Numbered from the stretch's first letter, positions 17,834 through 26,500 are shown. The stretch is 64,000 nt of DNA from Serratia rhizosphaerae (GCF_009817885.1 NZ_CP041764.1:5022001-5086000); one strand, 5' to 3'. The notes: generated from the letters alone by a model not told the origin. Made by a program: numbers and translations.

Positions 17834-18256
17834 TCAGCGATGTTCATCGCCCCGCTTTGGGTACGGTTTACCGCTATCTTGTGCGCCGTGACCACCATCA
17901 TGACGATCGTTGCGCTCATGCGATTGCTCGTGTGCAGCATGCTGATGCCCGTCATGATGGCCGCGATCGTCGTCAGCGTGGTGTGCATCGCCACGGCGGC
18001 CTTCCCCGTGCCGCGCCGGAGGCTGCCAGCGGCCGCCGTCCCAGTAATACCCGCGATCGTTACGTTCGCCGATGCCGCGCCCCTGATGCGCATGCCACCA
18101 CTGCGGCGGACGCCAGTCGTAGCCATCCCAGTAGTAACCGCGATGATCCCGATCGCCCAGATGCAGCGACACGCCGGGCACATTGATATCGATAGACACC
18201 TCCGCCTGCGCCGCCACCGGCAGCAGCAGGCACATCAGCAACAACATTTTATTCAT
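17834..18256 (-). CDS. DUF2502 (YpeC-like) secreted His/Asp-rich protein
   Basis: 140 residues. A Sec signal peptide ends about AQA at residue 18. The mature N-terminus (VSIDINVPGVSLHLGDRDHRGYYWDGYDW) has the LGDRD.YWDG pattern of DUF2502, as in E. coli YpeC. The second half is strikingly rich in His, Asp, Arg and Gly (DAHHADDDRGHHDGH), suggesting a disordered, possibly metal-binding tail. No enzymatic motif is present and its function is unknown. It is divergent from the small His-rich lipoprotein gene at 18488. Confidence 0.8.
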   Translation of the reverse strand: MNKMLLLMCLLLPVAAQAEVSIDINVPGVSLHLGDRDHRGYYWDGYDWRPPQWWHAHQGRGIGERNDRGYYWDGGRWQPPARHGEGRRGDAHHADDDRGHHDGHQHAAHEQSHERNDRHDGGHGAQDSGKPYPKRGDEHR

Positions 18257-18487
18257 GTTATAGTCTCGGATTATTTGAAGCAGGCGCCGTTATAGCAAGG
18301 TGACTATTTCCCGACTATCTCACCGATGCCTATTTGCAGATTGTTTTCGGCATCCTTACGCAATACTGACATTACGCTGCCAGAGTCAACGTAAATATGA
18401 CTGCTAACAGCGCTTAACGATTTACTGACGGACGCTGCGGCCGGCTGTTATTTATAATCACTGCACCTTGTAACCAGGAAAATGATT

Positions 18488-18628
18488 ATGACCAAACGTA
18501 TTATCGCCCTGGCAGGCGTCGCCCTGCTCACCACGCTGCTGAGCGCCTGCTGTTTCGGCCCCCATGGCGACGGTGGCCCGCACGGCGGCGGACACGGCGG
18601 CCCGCAAGAGCACTATCGCCATCGTTAA
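18488..18628 (+). CDS. Small Gly/His-rich lipoprotein (46 aa)
   Basis: A short frame of 46 residues with AGGA eight bases before the ATG; an in-frame ATG at 18482 is too close to that site. The N-terminus is a textbook lipoprotein signal, Lys-Arg, hydrophobic run, then Leu-Ser-Ala-Cys at 18-21. The mature peptide is about 26 residues, dominated by Gly and His (GPHGDGGPHGGGHGG). A terminator follows at once. I do not recognise a named family. Metal or surface interaction is a guess from composition. Confidence 0.65.
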   Translation: MTKRIIALAGVALLTTLLSACCFGPHGDGGPHGGGHGGPQEHYRHR

Positions 18629-18632
18629 GCTC

Positions 18633-18648
18633 AGGGGCTGCGGCCCCT
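18633..18648 (+). terminator. Terminator after the small lipoprotein gene
   Basis: A perfect AGGGGC/GCCCCT six-pair stem with a four-base loop begins four bases after the stop codon. A T-rich stretch follows, though it is not an unbroken run. Confidence 0.6.
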
Positions 18649-19171
18649 TTGATATTTGGATTTTTTCTAGCAATTAATTAACACTCTGAATCGGTGTTAA
18701 CTCCGCCACAATACGTCTTCAAGAATAAACTATCTGTGGAAAGATAGATAAATAGCAAACCCGCTAGCTTTTACATCTAACAGTTAATCACCTATCCCTC
18801 TACATTCTCATTAATTACTCTCGTTTTACTGAAAATGCCTCTTCCGTCTTGTAGAAAAACATTATTCACGGCTAATTTACCGGAAATATAATTCTGGATA
18901 GCCCTATTATGAAGTTTTTTTGGCTATTGCCGCAGGCGCTACCAACATGAGATGCAAAGCCCCTTTCCCGATTCTACTTTCCCAAGACTTCAGAGAGCTC
19001 ATGATTGACTACCTCACAGAACATTTGCGAACGGCTCCAGATACTCCTCGGCAAGAAAATAGTGCATATCAAGGTTTCGCGGTGTCAGCTTATGATAAAC
19101 GGGGGGATATTTGATCAACCAGCCCGATACGTCCCTCTTTTTAAATAAACTATACCGCGATACAAGACATG
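18649..19171. other. AT-rich intergenic region with a doubtful short frame
   Basis: About 520 bases, clearly more AT-rich than the flanks. A 37-codon frame runs at 19001-19114 on the plus strand (beginning MIDYLTEHLRTAPD), in an open frame that extends back to 18920. I recognise no family and see only a weak ribosome site, so it may be a gene remnant. Nothing else was identified. Confidence 0.3.
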
Positions 19172-19197
19172 AAAAAGGCCGCATCAGCGGCCTTTTT
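19172..19197 (-). terminator. Terminator of the pheST-ihfA transcript
   Basis: An 11-pair perfect stem (AAAAAGGCCGC with its complement) and a four-base loop lies 16 bases after the ihfA stop. A-runs and T-runs on both sides would let it work in either direction. Confidence 0.85.
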
Positions 19198-19213
19198 AGT
19201 GTTACTACCCGTG

Positions 19214-19510
19214 TTAGTTTTTCGGGCTCGCGTTTTCCACCCGGCTTTTTAACTTCTGCCCCGGACGGAAGGTCACCACGCGGCGCGCCGTAATTGGGAT
19301 GTCTTCGCCGGTTTTTGGGTTACGCCCCGGACGTTGATTCTTGTCGCGCAGGTCGAAATTGCCGAAGCCGGACAGTTTGACCTGTTCACCGTTTTCCAGA
19401 GCCCGGCGGACTTCTTCAAAAAACAGTTCTACCAAATCTTTCGCATCCCGTTTGCTAAGCCCCAGCTTTTCAAACAGGTGTTCAGACATTTCAGCTTTAG
19501 TAAGCGCCAT
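19214..19510 (-). CDS. ihfA: Integration host factor alpha subunit
   Basis: 98 residues with full HU/IHF architecture: ALTKAEMSEHLFEKLGLSKRDAK, the beta-arm with RPGRNPKTGEDIPI (Pro at the DNA-intercalating tip) and a basic C-terminus. It dimerises with IhfB and bends DNA sharply at specific sites. It starts four bases after pheT, the usual pheST-ihfA arrangement. Confidence 0.97.
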   Translation of the reverse strand: MALTKAEMSEHLFEKLGLSKRDAKDLVELFFEEVRRALENGEQVKLSGFGNFDLRDKNQRPGRNPKTGEDIPITARRVVTFRPGQKLKSRVENASPKN

Positions 19511-19514
19511 AGGT

Positions 19515-21902
19515 TCAATCCCTCAAGGATGCTTGGAATCGCTGTTTTAGCGCCTCTACGCATTTTGCAACGGTAGCGGCGATCTCCTCTTCTTCCAGTG
19601 TACGGGCGGTATCCTGCAATACCAGACTGATAGCCAGGCTCTTATAACCCTCTGCTACGCCCTTGCCGCGGTACACATCAAACAAGTTTACGCCAACTAT
19701 CTGATTTGCGCCAACTTTCTTACACTCCGCCAAAATATCTTCTGCCGGTACGTTTTCTGCCACCAGAACGGCGATATCACGACGGTTTGCCGGGAAGCGA
19801 GAAATCTCCCGCGCCTGAGGCACGACGCGGCTTGCGACCTTATCCCACTCCAGTTCAAACACCACGGTGCGACCGTTAAGATCCAGTTTACGCTCAAGTT
19901 CCGGATGCACCACACCGATGAAACCGATGCGTTCACCGTGTAAATAAATGGCCGCACTCTGCCCCGGGTGTAACGCCGGATTGGCCTCCGCCTTGAACTG
20001 AATCTCGGATAATTTACCGGTCAGCTCCAGGACAGATTCCAGATCCCCTTTTAAATCATAGAAGTCCACCGGCTTTCTTGCCAGATCCCAGTGTTCATCG
20101 TGAGTATGGCCGGCAATCACGCCCGCCAGCATGACATCCTGACGGATACCCAGATCTGCTGAACTATCAGGGACAAAGCGCAGGCCGCTTTCGAACAGGC
20201 GCAGGCGCGTCTGCTGACGGTTCTGGTTGTACACCACCGCCGACAGCAGGCCGGTCCACAGCGACAGACGCATCGCCGACATCTCAACCGAGATCGGGCT
20301 TGGCAGGATCAACGCCTCTTCGTTCGGGTGCAGCAGCGCCTGAACTTTAGGATCGACAAAGCTGTAGGTGATCGCTTCCTGGAAGCCGTGATCGACCAGC
20401 AGGGTTTTCACACGCTTCAGCGTCAGATCGGCCTCACGATGCTGGGTCATCACCAGATCGGCGCGCACCGGCACGTCAGGAATATTGTTGTAGCCGTAGA
20501 CGCGGGCCACTTCTTCCACCAGATCTTCTTCGATTTCCATATCGAAACGCCAGCTCGGCGCCACCGCCTGCCAGTCGTCGCCCTGCTCGGTCACTTCGCA
20601 GCCCAGACGACGCAGAATATCGCTCACCTGTTCGCTCGGCACCACGTGGCCGATCAGACGATCCAGCTTCTCACGGCGCAGCGTGATGGTCGCGCGCTGC
20701 GGCAGTTCGCCTTCGTGCGTCACATCAATCACCGGGCCGGCCTGGCCGCCGCAGATATCCAGCAGCAGGCGGGTGGCGCGTTCCATCGCCTGGTACTGCA
20801 TCGCCGGATCCACGCCGCGCTCGTAGCGGTGGGAAGCATCGGTATGCAAACCGTGACGACGCGCGCGGCCGGTAATCGCCAACGGGCTGAAGAATGCGCA
20901 CTCCAGCAGCACGTCCTGCGTCTCTTGGTTCACGCCGGAATGTTCGCCGCCGAAGATACCGCCCATCGCCAGCGCCTGTTTGTCATCGGCGATCACCAGG
21001 GTATCGGCCTGCAGTTTGGCTTCGTTGCCGTCCAGCAGCGTAATGGTTTCCCCTTCGTTCGCCATCCGCACATTGATGCCGCCGCTGATGCGGTTCAGGT
21101 CGAAGGCGTGCATCGGCTGGCCCAGCTCCATCAGCACGTAGTTGGTGATGTCCACCACCGCATCAATGGAGCGGATGCCGCAGCGACGCAGTTTTTCACG
21201 CAGCCACAGCGGGCTTGGCGCTTTAACGTTGATGCCTTTCACCACGCGGCCCAGGTAACGCGGACACGCCTGCGGCGCACAAACGCGGATCGGCAGGGTA
21301 TCGTCGATGGTGGCGGCAACCGGCGTCATATCCGGCACGTTCAGCGCCAGCTGGTTCAGAACGCCGACGTCGCGCGCCACGCCGATAATGCCCAGGCAGT
21401 CGGCACGGTTCGGCGTTACGCTGATTTCGATCGCGTTATCGTCCAGCTTCAGGTATTCGCGGATATTAGTGCCTACCGGCGCATCCGCCGGCAGTTCGAT
21501 AATGCCGTCATGATCGTCGGAAACGCCCAGCTCGGAGAAGGAGCACAGCATGCCTTCGGACGGTTCGCCGCGCAGCTTCGCCGCCTTGATTTTAAAATCG
21601 CCCGGCAGCACCGCACCCACGGTCGCGACCGCCACTTTCAGGCCGGCACGGCAGTTCGGTGCGCCGCAAACGATGTCCAGCAGGCGCTCGCCGCCGACGT
21701 TAACCTTGGTGACGCGCAGTTTATCGGCGTTAGGGTGCTGGCCGCATTCGACCACCTCGCCCACCACCACGCCGGTAAACGCGCCGGCAACCGGTTCCAC
21801 GCCGTCCACTTCCAGGCCGGCCATGGTGATTTGTTCGGATAATGCTTCGCTGCTGATGGCCGGGTTTACCCACTCGCGCAACCAGAGTTCACTGAATTTC
21901 AT
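19515..21902 (-). CDS. pheT: Phenylalanyl-tRNA synthetase beta subunit
   Basis: 795 residues, the E. coli length. Domains in order: N-terminal B1 and a tRNA-binding EMAP-like OB domain (GEVVECGQHPNADKLRVTKV), B3/B4 editing domain near 210-400, B5, catalytic-like core, and a C-terminal ferredoxin-like anticodon domain (FPANRRDIAVLV). It forms the alpha2-beta2 enzyme with PheS and hydrolyses mischarged Tyr-tRNA(Phe). Cotranscribed with pheS, 14 bases downstream. Confidence 0.97.
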   Translation of the reverse strand: MKFSELWLREWVNPAISSEALSEQITMAGLEVDGVEPVAGAFTGVVVGEVVECGQHPNADKLRVTKVNVGGERLLDIVCGAPNCRAGLKVAVATVGAVLPGDFKIKAAKLRGEPSEGMLCSFSELGVSDDHDGIIELPADAPVGTNIREYLKLDDNAIEISVTPNRADCLGIIGVARDVGVLNQLALNVPDMTPVAATIDDTLPIRVCAPQACPRYLGRVVKGINVKAPSPLWLREKLRRCGIRSIDAVVDITNYVLMELGQPMHAFDLNRISGGINVRMANEGETITLLDGNEAKLQADTLVIADDKQALAMGGIFGGEHSGVNQETQDVLLECAFFSPLAITGRARRHGLHTDASHRYERGVDPAMQYQAMERATRLLLDICGGQAGPVIDVTHEGELPQRATITLRREKLDRLIGHVVPSEQVSDILRRLGCEVTEQGDDWQAVAPSWRFDMEIEEDLVEEVARVYGYNNIPDVPVRADLVMTQHREADLTLKRVKTLLVDHGFQEAITYSFVDPKVQALLHPNEEALILPSPISVEMSAMRLSLWTGLLSAVVYNQNRQQTRLRLFESGLRFVPDSSADLGIRQDVMLAGVIAGHTHDEHWDLARKPVDFYDLKGDLESVLELTGKLSEIQFKAEANPALHPGQSAAIYLHGERIGFIGVVHPELERKLDLNGRTVVFELEWDKVASRVVPQAREISRFPANRRDIAVLVAENVPAEDILAECKKVGANQIVGVNLFDVYRGKGVAEGYKSLAISLVLQDTARTLEEEEIAATVAKCVEALKQRFQASLRD

Positions 21903-21916
21903 GTGATATTCCCGCC

Positions 21917-22900
21917 TTACTTAAACTGTTTGAGGAAACGCAGATCGTTTTCGAAGAATGCGCGCAGATCGGTCACGCCGTAGCGCAGCATCGTCAGACG
22001 CTCCATGCCCATGCCGAAGGCGAAGCCGGAATACACTTCAGGATCGATGCCCACGTTGCGCAATACGTTCGGGTGCACCATGCCGCAGCCCAGTACTTCC
22101 AGCCATTTGCCGTTTTTGCCCATCACGTCGACTTCGGCGGAAGGCTCGGTGAACGGGAAGTAAGACGGACGGAAGCGCACCTGCAGATCTTCTTCAAAGA
22201 AGTTGTTCAGGAAGTCGTGCAGCGTGCCCTTCAGGTTGGTGAAGCTGATGTCTTTGTCGACGATCAGGCCTTCCATCTGGTGGAACATCGGCGTGTGGGT
22301 CTGGTCATAGTCGTTACGGTAGACGCGGCCCGGCGCGATGATGCGGATCGGCGGCTGCTGGTTTTTCATGGTGCGGATCTGCACGCCGGAGGTCTGAGTG
22401 CGCAGCAGGCGCTTGGCGTCGAACCAGAAGGTGTCGTGGTCAGCGCGCGCCGGGTGATGACCCGGGATATTCAGCGCATCGAAGTTATGGTAGTCATCTT
22501 CGATTTCCGGGCCGGTCGCCACGGAGAAGCCCAGCTCGCCGAAGAAGGTTTCAATGCGGTCAATGGTGCGGGTAACCGGGTGCAGGCCACCGTTTTCCAT
22601 GCGGCGACCCGGCAGGGAAACGTCGATGGTTTCTGCCGCCAGACGCTCGTTCAGCGCCGCGGTTTCCAGCGCGTTTTTACGTGCGTTAAGCGCTTCCTGA
22701 ACCTGCTGTTTCGCCTGGTTGATCACCGCCCCTGCGGCCGGACGTTCTTCCGCCGGCAGTTCACGCAGCGACTGCATCTGCAGGGTAAAATGGCCTTTTT
22801 TGCCTAAATATTCGACGCGCACCAAATCTAACGCGGCAACATCCTGGGCATCTTCTACGGCTGCCTTGGCATTGGCAACCAGCTCTGCGAGATGTGGCAT
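21917..22900 (-). CDS. pheS: Phenylalanyl-tRNA synthetase alpha subunit
   Basis: 327 residues. N-terminal coiled coil contacts tRNA, followed by a class II catalytic core: motif 2 GRVYRNDYDQTHTPMFHQ and motif 3 GFAFGMGMERLTMLRYG. It charges tRNA(Phe) together with PheT. Expression should be set by attenuation at the pheM leader just upstream. Confidence 0.97.
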   Translation of the reverse strand: MPHLAELVANAKAAVEDAQDVAALDLVRVEYLGKKGHFTLQMQSLRELPAEERPAAGAVINQAKQQVQEALNARKNALETAALNERLAAETIDVSLPGRRMENGGLHPVTRTIDRIETFFGELGFSVATGPEIEDDYHNFDALNIPGHHPARADHDTFWFDAKRLLRTQTSGVQIRTMKNQQPPIRIIAPGRVYRNDYDQTHTPMFHQMEGLIVDKDISFTNLKGTLHDFLNNFFEEDLQVRFRPSYFPFTEPSAEVDVMGKNGKWLEVLGCGMVHPNVLRNVGIDPEVYSGFAFGMGMERLTMLRYGVTDLRAFFENDLRFLKQFK

Positions 22901-23047
22901 TGCTTTCCTCTTCCTCTGGCCGGTGTGGCCCGCTAAATAGTCGTTAAGGGATTACCGTTTAATAATACCTTGATAAATAAGTAGTTATCTATCTTTTCGT
23001 TCGCCTTTTGGGCAAAAAATACGTTTTCTTTCGCCCTAAACAAAAAA

Positions 23048-23066
23048 AGCCTCCACAGGGGAGGCT
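23048..23066 (-). terminator. pheST attenuator terminator
   Basis: On the pheS strand a seven-pair AGCCTCC/GGAGGCT hairpin is followed by seven Ts, between pheM and pheS. An upstream CAGGAGGCTT (23101-23110) can pair with the left arm and would act as antiterminator. This matches the known Phe-tRNA-controlled attenuation of E. coli pheST. Confidence 0.9.
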
Positions 23067-23113
23067 TAGGCGCTACTTTCCGTTTCTTTTCTTACGCGCA
23101 AAGCCTCCTGAAA

Positions 23114-23158
23114 TCAGGCGCTAAAGTAAAAAAAGAAACGGAAAATAGCAGCGTGCAT
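23114..23158 (-). CDS. pheM: pheST leader peptide PheM
   Basis: A 14-codon frame translating to [14 protein letters not shown], nearly identical to the E. coli PheM I recall ([14 protein letters not shown]). It has five Phe codons, four of them clustered with a Tyr just before the end. Ribosome stalling here when charged tRNA(Phe) is scarce would favour the antiterminator and expression of pheST. A long T/C-rich part of its coding strand (opposite 23126-23145) is complementary to a downstream segment (opposite 23075-23095), forming the alternative structure. Confidence 0.93.
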   Translation of the reverse strand: [14 protein letters not shown]

Positions 23159-23245
23159 GCTTGCATTACCTTGTTGGTTGCGGTTTGACCACATTGATAA
23201 AACGGCGCTCAATAAAAGTCAACACCTGCCCGGCGGGCAACGATT

Positions 23246-23269
23246 AAAAGAGGGAGCAAGCTCCCTCTT
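23246..23269 (-). terminator. Terminator after rplT
   Basis: A ten-pair AAGAGGGAGC/GCTCCCTCTT stem with a two-base loop sits 9 bases after the rplT stop. On the minus strand it leads into a short T-run. It separates the infC-rpmI-rplT message from pheM. Confidence 0.8.
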
Positions 23270-23277
23270 CCACTGAC

Positions 23278-23634
23278 TTACGCCAGAGCTGCTTTCGCTT
23301 TTTCAACCAGTGCGCCAAAGGCCACTTTGTCGAATACGGCGATGTCAGCCAGGATCTTACGGTCAATTTCAATAGAGGCTTTTTTCAGGCCGTTAATGAA
23401 CTTGCTGTAAGACAGACCGTTCTGACGAGCAGCTGCGTTGATACGTGCAATCCACAGCTGACGGAACTGACGCTTACGCTGACGACGGTCGCGGTAAGCA
23501 TACTGACCTGCTTTGATTACTGCCTGGAAGGCAACACGATATACGCGCGAACGGGCACCGTAGTAGCCTTTCGCCTGCTTCATGATTTTCTTGTGACGTG
23601 CGCGTGCAATTACACCACGTTTTACGCGAGCCAT
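23278..23634 (-). CDS. rplT: 50S ribosomal protein L20
   Basis: 118 residues, highly basic (ARVKRGVIARARHKKIMKQ). Early 23S assembly protein. In E. coli L20 also represses rpmI-rplT translation by binding the infC-rpmI intergenic mRNA. The gene is 43 bases after rpmI. Confidence 0.98.
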   Translation of the reverse strand: MARVKRGVIARARHKKIMKQAKGYYGARSRVYRVAFQAVIKAGQYAYRDRRQRKRQFRQLWIARINAAARQNGLSYSKFINGLKKASIEIDRKILADIAVFDKVAFGALVEKAKAALA

Positions 23635-23677
23635 ATGCTCTCTCCTAAAGTCTTATTCTTGAATCAAAAAATGTGGC

Positions 23678-23875
23678 TTATGCGTACGGCAGGCACGCGG
23701 TAACCAGGACCAGATCGTTTTTAGACACCATGCCTTTCGGACGCAGGTGACGTTTACGCTTGGTTGCTTTTTTGGTCAGAATATGACGCAGGTTAGCATG
23801 TTTACGCTTAAAACCACCGCTGCCGGTTTTTTTGAAGCGCTTGGCTGCACCACGTACAGTTTTAATTTTTGGCAT
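23678..23875 (-). CDS. rpmI: 50S ribosomal protein L35
   Basis: 65 residues from MPKIKTVRGAAKRFKKT, the conserved start; an ATG five codons upstream is rejected. Basic, with the typical KKATKRKRHLRPK stretch. The 98 bases between infC and rpmI should hold the L20 translational operator; I did not resolve its structure. Confidence 0.97.
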   Translation of the reverse strand: MPKIKTVRGAAKRFKKTGSGGFKRKHANLRHILTKKATKRKRHLRPKGMVSKNDLVLVTACLPYA

Positions 23876-23973
23876 TTTAATTAAATCCACTTCGCATTGT
23901 TAAACAACGAATCAGTGAGGCGAATAAAACCCACACAACGCAAGCGCTGCGCGGGTTCGATTACTTGGAAGCC

Positions 23974-24525
23974 TTACTGTTTCTTCTTGGGTGCGAGCAC
24001 CATGATCATCTGACGGCCTTCGATCTTCGTAGGGAAGGATTCGACCACTGCCAGTTCCATATCTTCACACAGGTCTTTACGGACGCGGTTAAGCACTTCC
24101 ATGCCGATCTGCTGGTGCGCCATCTCACGCCCGCGGAAACGCAGGGTGATTTTGGCTTTATCGCCATCTTCCAGAAAGCGAATCAGGTTGCGTAGTTTGA
24201 CCTGATAGTCGCCATCATCGGTACCAGGCCGGAATTTGATTTCCTTGACCTGAATAACTTTTTGCTTCTTCTTCTGCTCTTTCGTCGACTTGCTCTTCTC
24301 GTAGAGGAATTTGCCGTAATCCATGATTCGGCAAACCGGCGGTTCGGCATTAGGACTGATCTCGACTAGATCGACGCCAGCTTCCTCAGCCTTTTCAAGA
24401 GCTTCTCTCAGACTGACAATACCAATCTGCTCGCCATCCAAACCTGTCAAGCGAACCTCTTGGGCGCGAATCTCTCCGTTGATGCGATTAGGGCGCGCCG
24501 GTTGAACTCGTTTTCCGCCTTTAAT
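23974..24525 (-). CDS. infC: Translation initiation factor IF-3 (AUU start)
   Basis: 183 residues when read from the ATT at 24525, which gives the conserved N-terminus (KGGKRVQPARPNRINGEIRAQEV). A strong GGAGG lies upstream. The first conventional start would delete the N-terminal domain entrance. AUU initiation is the known basis of IF3 autoregulation, since IF3 discriminates against its own start codon. The linker and C-terminal domain (FRPGTDDGDYQVKLRN) are intact. There are three bases between the thrS stop and this start. Confidence 0.96.
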   Translation of the reverse strand: MKGGKRVQPARPNRINGEIRAQEVRLTGLDGEQIGIVSLREALEKAEEAGVDLVEISPNAEPPVCRIMDYGKFLYEKSKSTKEQKKKQKVIQVKEIKFRPGTDDGDYQVKLRNLIRFLEDGDKAKITLRFRGREMAHQQIGMEVLNRVRKDLCEDMELAVVESFPTKIEGRQMIMVLAPKKKQ

Positions 24526-24528
24526 ACT

Positions 24529-26457
24529 TTATTCCTCCAGTTGATGAAGACTACGGCTGCGAATCTCGTGCAGCAGCTTGTCTACGACTTCACTTACGTC
24601 CAGGCTTCCCAGGTCTTTGCCACGGCGGGTACGAACGGCAACTTTGCCTGCTTCGACCTCTTTATCACCGCACACCAGCATATAGGGAACCCGACGTAAA
24701 GTATGTTCGCGAATTTTAAAGCCAATCTTCTCATTTCTCAAGTCCGCTTTAACACGAATGCCTGCATCTTGCAGTTTTTTGGTTAATTGCTGGACGTAAT
24801 CAGACTGACCGTCGGTGATATTCATCACCACCACCTGCACAGGGGCGATCCAGGTTGGGTAGAACCCGGCGTACTCCTCGGTCAGAATACCGATGAAGCG
24901 CTCCATGGAGCCCAGAATTGCGCGGTGAATCATTACCGGCACCACGCGTTCGTTGTTTTCGCCAACGTACGAAGCGCCTAAACGGCCCGGTAAGAAGAAA
25001 TCGAGCTGCACGGTACCACATTGCCATGCACGATCCAAACAATCATGCAGAGTAAATTCAATTTTTGGTCCGTAAAACGCGCCCTCACCCGGCTGATATT
25101 CAAACGGAATGCCGTTTTCAGTCAGCGCGGCCGCCAGGTCGTCTTCCGCTCGGGTCCACATTTCGTCGGTGCCGATGCGTTTCTCCGGACGGGTGGATAA
25201 TTTCACCGCGATCTTGTCGAAACCAAAGGTGCCGTACATATCGTAGACCATCTTGATGCAGTCGTTCACTTCGGCGCGCACCTGATCTTCGGTACAGAAG
25301 ATGTGGGCGTCGTCCTGGGTGAAACCGCGCACGCGCATCAGGCCGTGCAGCGAGCCGGACGGCTCATTGCGGTGGCAGCTGCCGAACTCGCCCATACGCA
25401 GCGGCAGGTCGCGGTAGGACTTCAGGCCCTGATTGAAGATCTGCACGTGGCCCGGGCAGTTCATCGGCTTGATGCAGTATTCACGGTTCTCCGAAGAGGT
25501 GGTGAACATTGCGTCCTTATAGTTATCCCAGTGGCCGGTTTTTTCCCACAGCACGCGGTCCATCATAAACGGACCTTTCACTTCCTGGTACTGGTACTCT
25601 TTGAGCTTCACGCGCACAAAGGCTTCCAGCTCGCGGAAAATCGTCCAGCCGTCGTTATGCCAGAACACCATGCCCGGCGCCTCTTCCTGCATGTGATACA
25701 GGTCGAGCTGCTTGCCGATTTTACGGTGGTCGCGCTTGGCCGCTTCTTCCAGACGCTTCAGGTAGGCGTTCAGCTGCTTTTTATCCGCCCAGGCGGTACC
25801 GTAGACGCGCTGCAGCATTTTATTCTTGCTGTCGCCGCGCCAGTAAGCGCCGGAGGTTTTCTGCAGTTTGAAGTGGTGGCAGAAACGCATGTTCGGCACG
25901 TGCGGACCGCGGCACATGTCGATGTATTCTTCGTGGTGATACAGGCCCGGATGGTCATCGCGGCTGATGTTCTCATCCAGAATCGCCACTTTGTAGCTTT
26001 CGCCGCGGGCGGCGAAGGTGTCGCGGGCTTCTTGCCAGCTGACCTTTTTCTTGATGACGTCATAATCCTTGTCGGCCAACTCATGCATCCGCTTTTCCAG
26101 CAGATCCAGGTCTTCCTGCGTCAGGGTATGGTCCAGATCAACGTCATAGTAGAAACCGTTGTCGATCACCGGGCCGATGGCCATTTTGGTGTCCGGCCAC
26201 AGCTGTTTGATAGCATGACCCAGCAGGTGCGCGCAGGAGTGGCGCAGAATCTCCAGCCCCTCTTCGTCTTTGGCGGTAATAATCGCCAGTTGCGCATCGG
26301 ACTCGATCAGATCGCAGGCGTCGACCAGCTCGCCGTTCACACGGCCGGCAATACAGGCTTTCGCCAGGCCAGGGCCGATATCGCGGGCAACGTCCAGGGG
26401 GGATACGGCGTGGTCGTAATGACGCTGACTGCCGTCAGGAAGCGTAATAACAGGCAT
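24529..26457 (-). CDS. thrS: Threonyl-tRNA synthetase
   Basis: 642 residues from MPVITLPDGS, the E. coli length. Domains: TGS (1-62), editing N2 with HSCAHLLGHA (about 70-225), class II core with Zn ligands including the Cys of MNCPGH, and a C-terminal anticodon-binding domain (PVQVVVMNITD onward). It charges tRNA(Thr) and deacylates Ser-tRNA(Thr). An upstream ATG 11 codons earlier lies inside the leader and is rejected. Confidence 0.97.
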   Translation of the reverse strand: MPVITLPDGSQRHYDHAVSPLDVARDIGPGLAKACIAGRVNGELVDACDLIESDAQLAIITAKDEEGLEILRHSCAHLLGHAIKQLWPDTKMAIGPVIDNGFYYDVDLDHTLTQEDLDLLEKRMHELADKDYDVIKKKVSWQEARDTFAARGESYKVAILDENISRDDHPGLYHHEEYIDMCRGPHVPNMRFCHHFKLQKTSGAYWRGDSKNKMLQRVYGTAWADKKQLNAYLKRLEEAAKRDHRKIGKQLDLYHMQEEAPGMVFWHNDGWTIFRELEAFVRVKLKEYQYQEVKGPFMMDRVLWEKTGHWDNYKDAMFTTSSENREYCIKPMNCPGHVQIFNQGLKSYRDLPLRMGEFGSCHRNEPSGSLHGLMRVRGFTQDDAHIFCTEDQVRAEVNDCIKMVYDMYGTFGFDKIAVKLSTRPEKRIGTDEMWTRAEDDLAAALTENGIPFEYQPGEGAFYGPKIEFTLHDCLDRAWQCGTVQLDFFLPGRLGASYVGENNERVVPVMIHRAILGSMERFIGILTEEYAGFYPTWIAPVQVVVMNITDGQSDYVQQLTKKLQDAGIRVKADLRNEKIGFKIREHTLRRVPYMLVCGDKEVEAGKVAVRTRRGKDLGSLDVSEVVDKLLHEIRSRSLHQLEE

Positions 26458-26479
26458 TAATAATTCCTTATCTACAGTG

Positions 26480-26500
26480 GTGACCCACACGACAGATCAC
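26480..26500 (-). promoter_or_regulatory. thrS translational operator, anticodon-like hairpin
   Basis: On the thrS strand a seven-pair hairpin (GTGATCT with GGGTCAC, two wobble pairs) encloses a seven-base loop GTCGTGT. Placed like a tRNA anticodon loop, bases 3-5 read CGU, a threonine anticodon, preceded by U. It lies 22 bases before the ATG. E. coli ThrRS represses its own translation by binding such a tRNA(Thr)-mimicking leader hairpin. Confidence 0.85.

Noticed and set aside
20328..21842. A 504-codon plus-strand frame antisense to pheT
   Set aside because: Composition is typical of a shadow frame (many His, Arg, Gln) and pheT is intact.
24450..24452. Conventional start codon for infC at 24450
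   Set aside because: It would remove about 25 conserved N-terminal residues; the ATT start at 24525 with GGAGG matches the known family.
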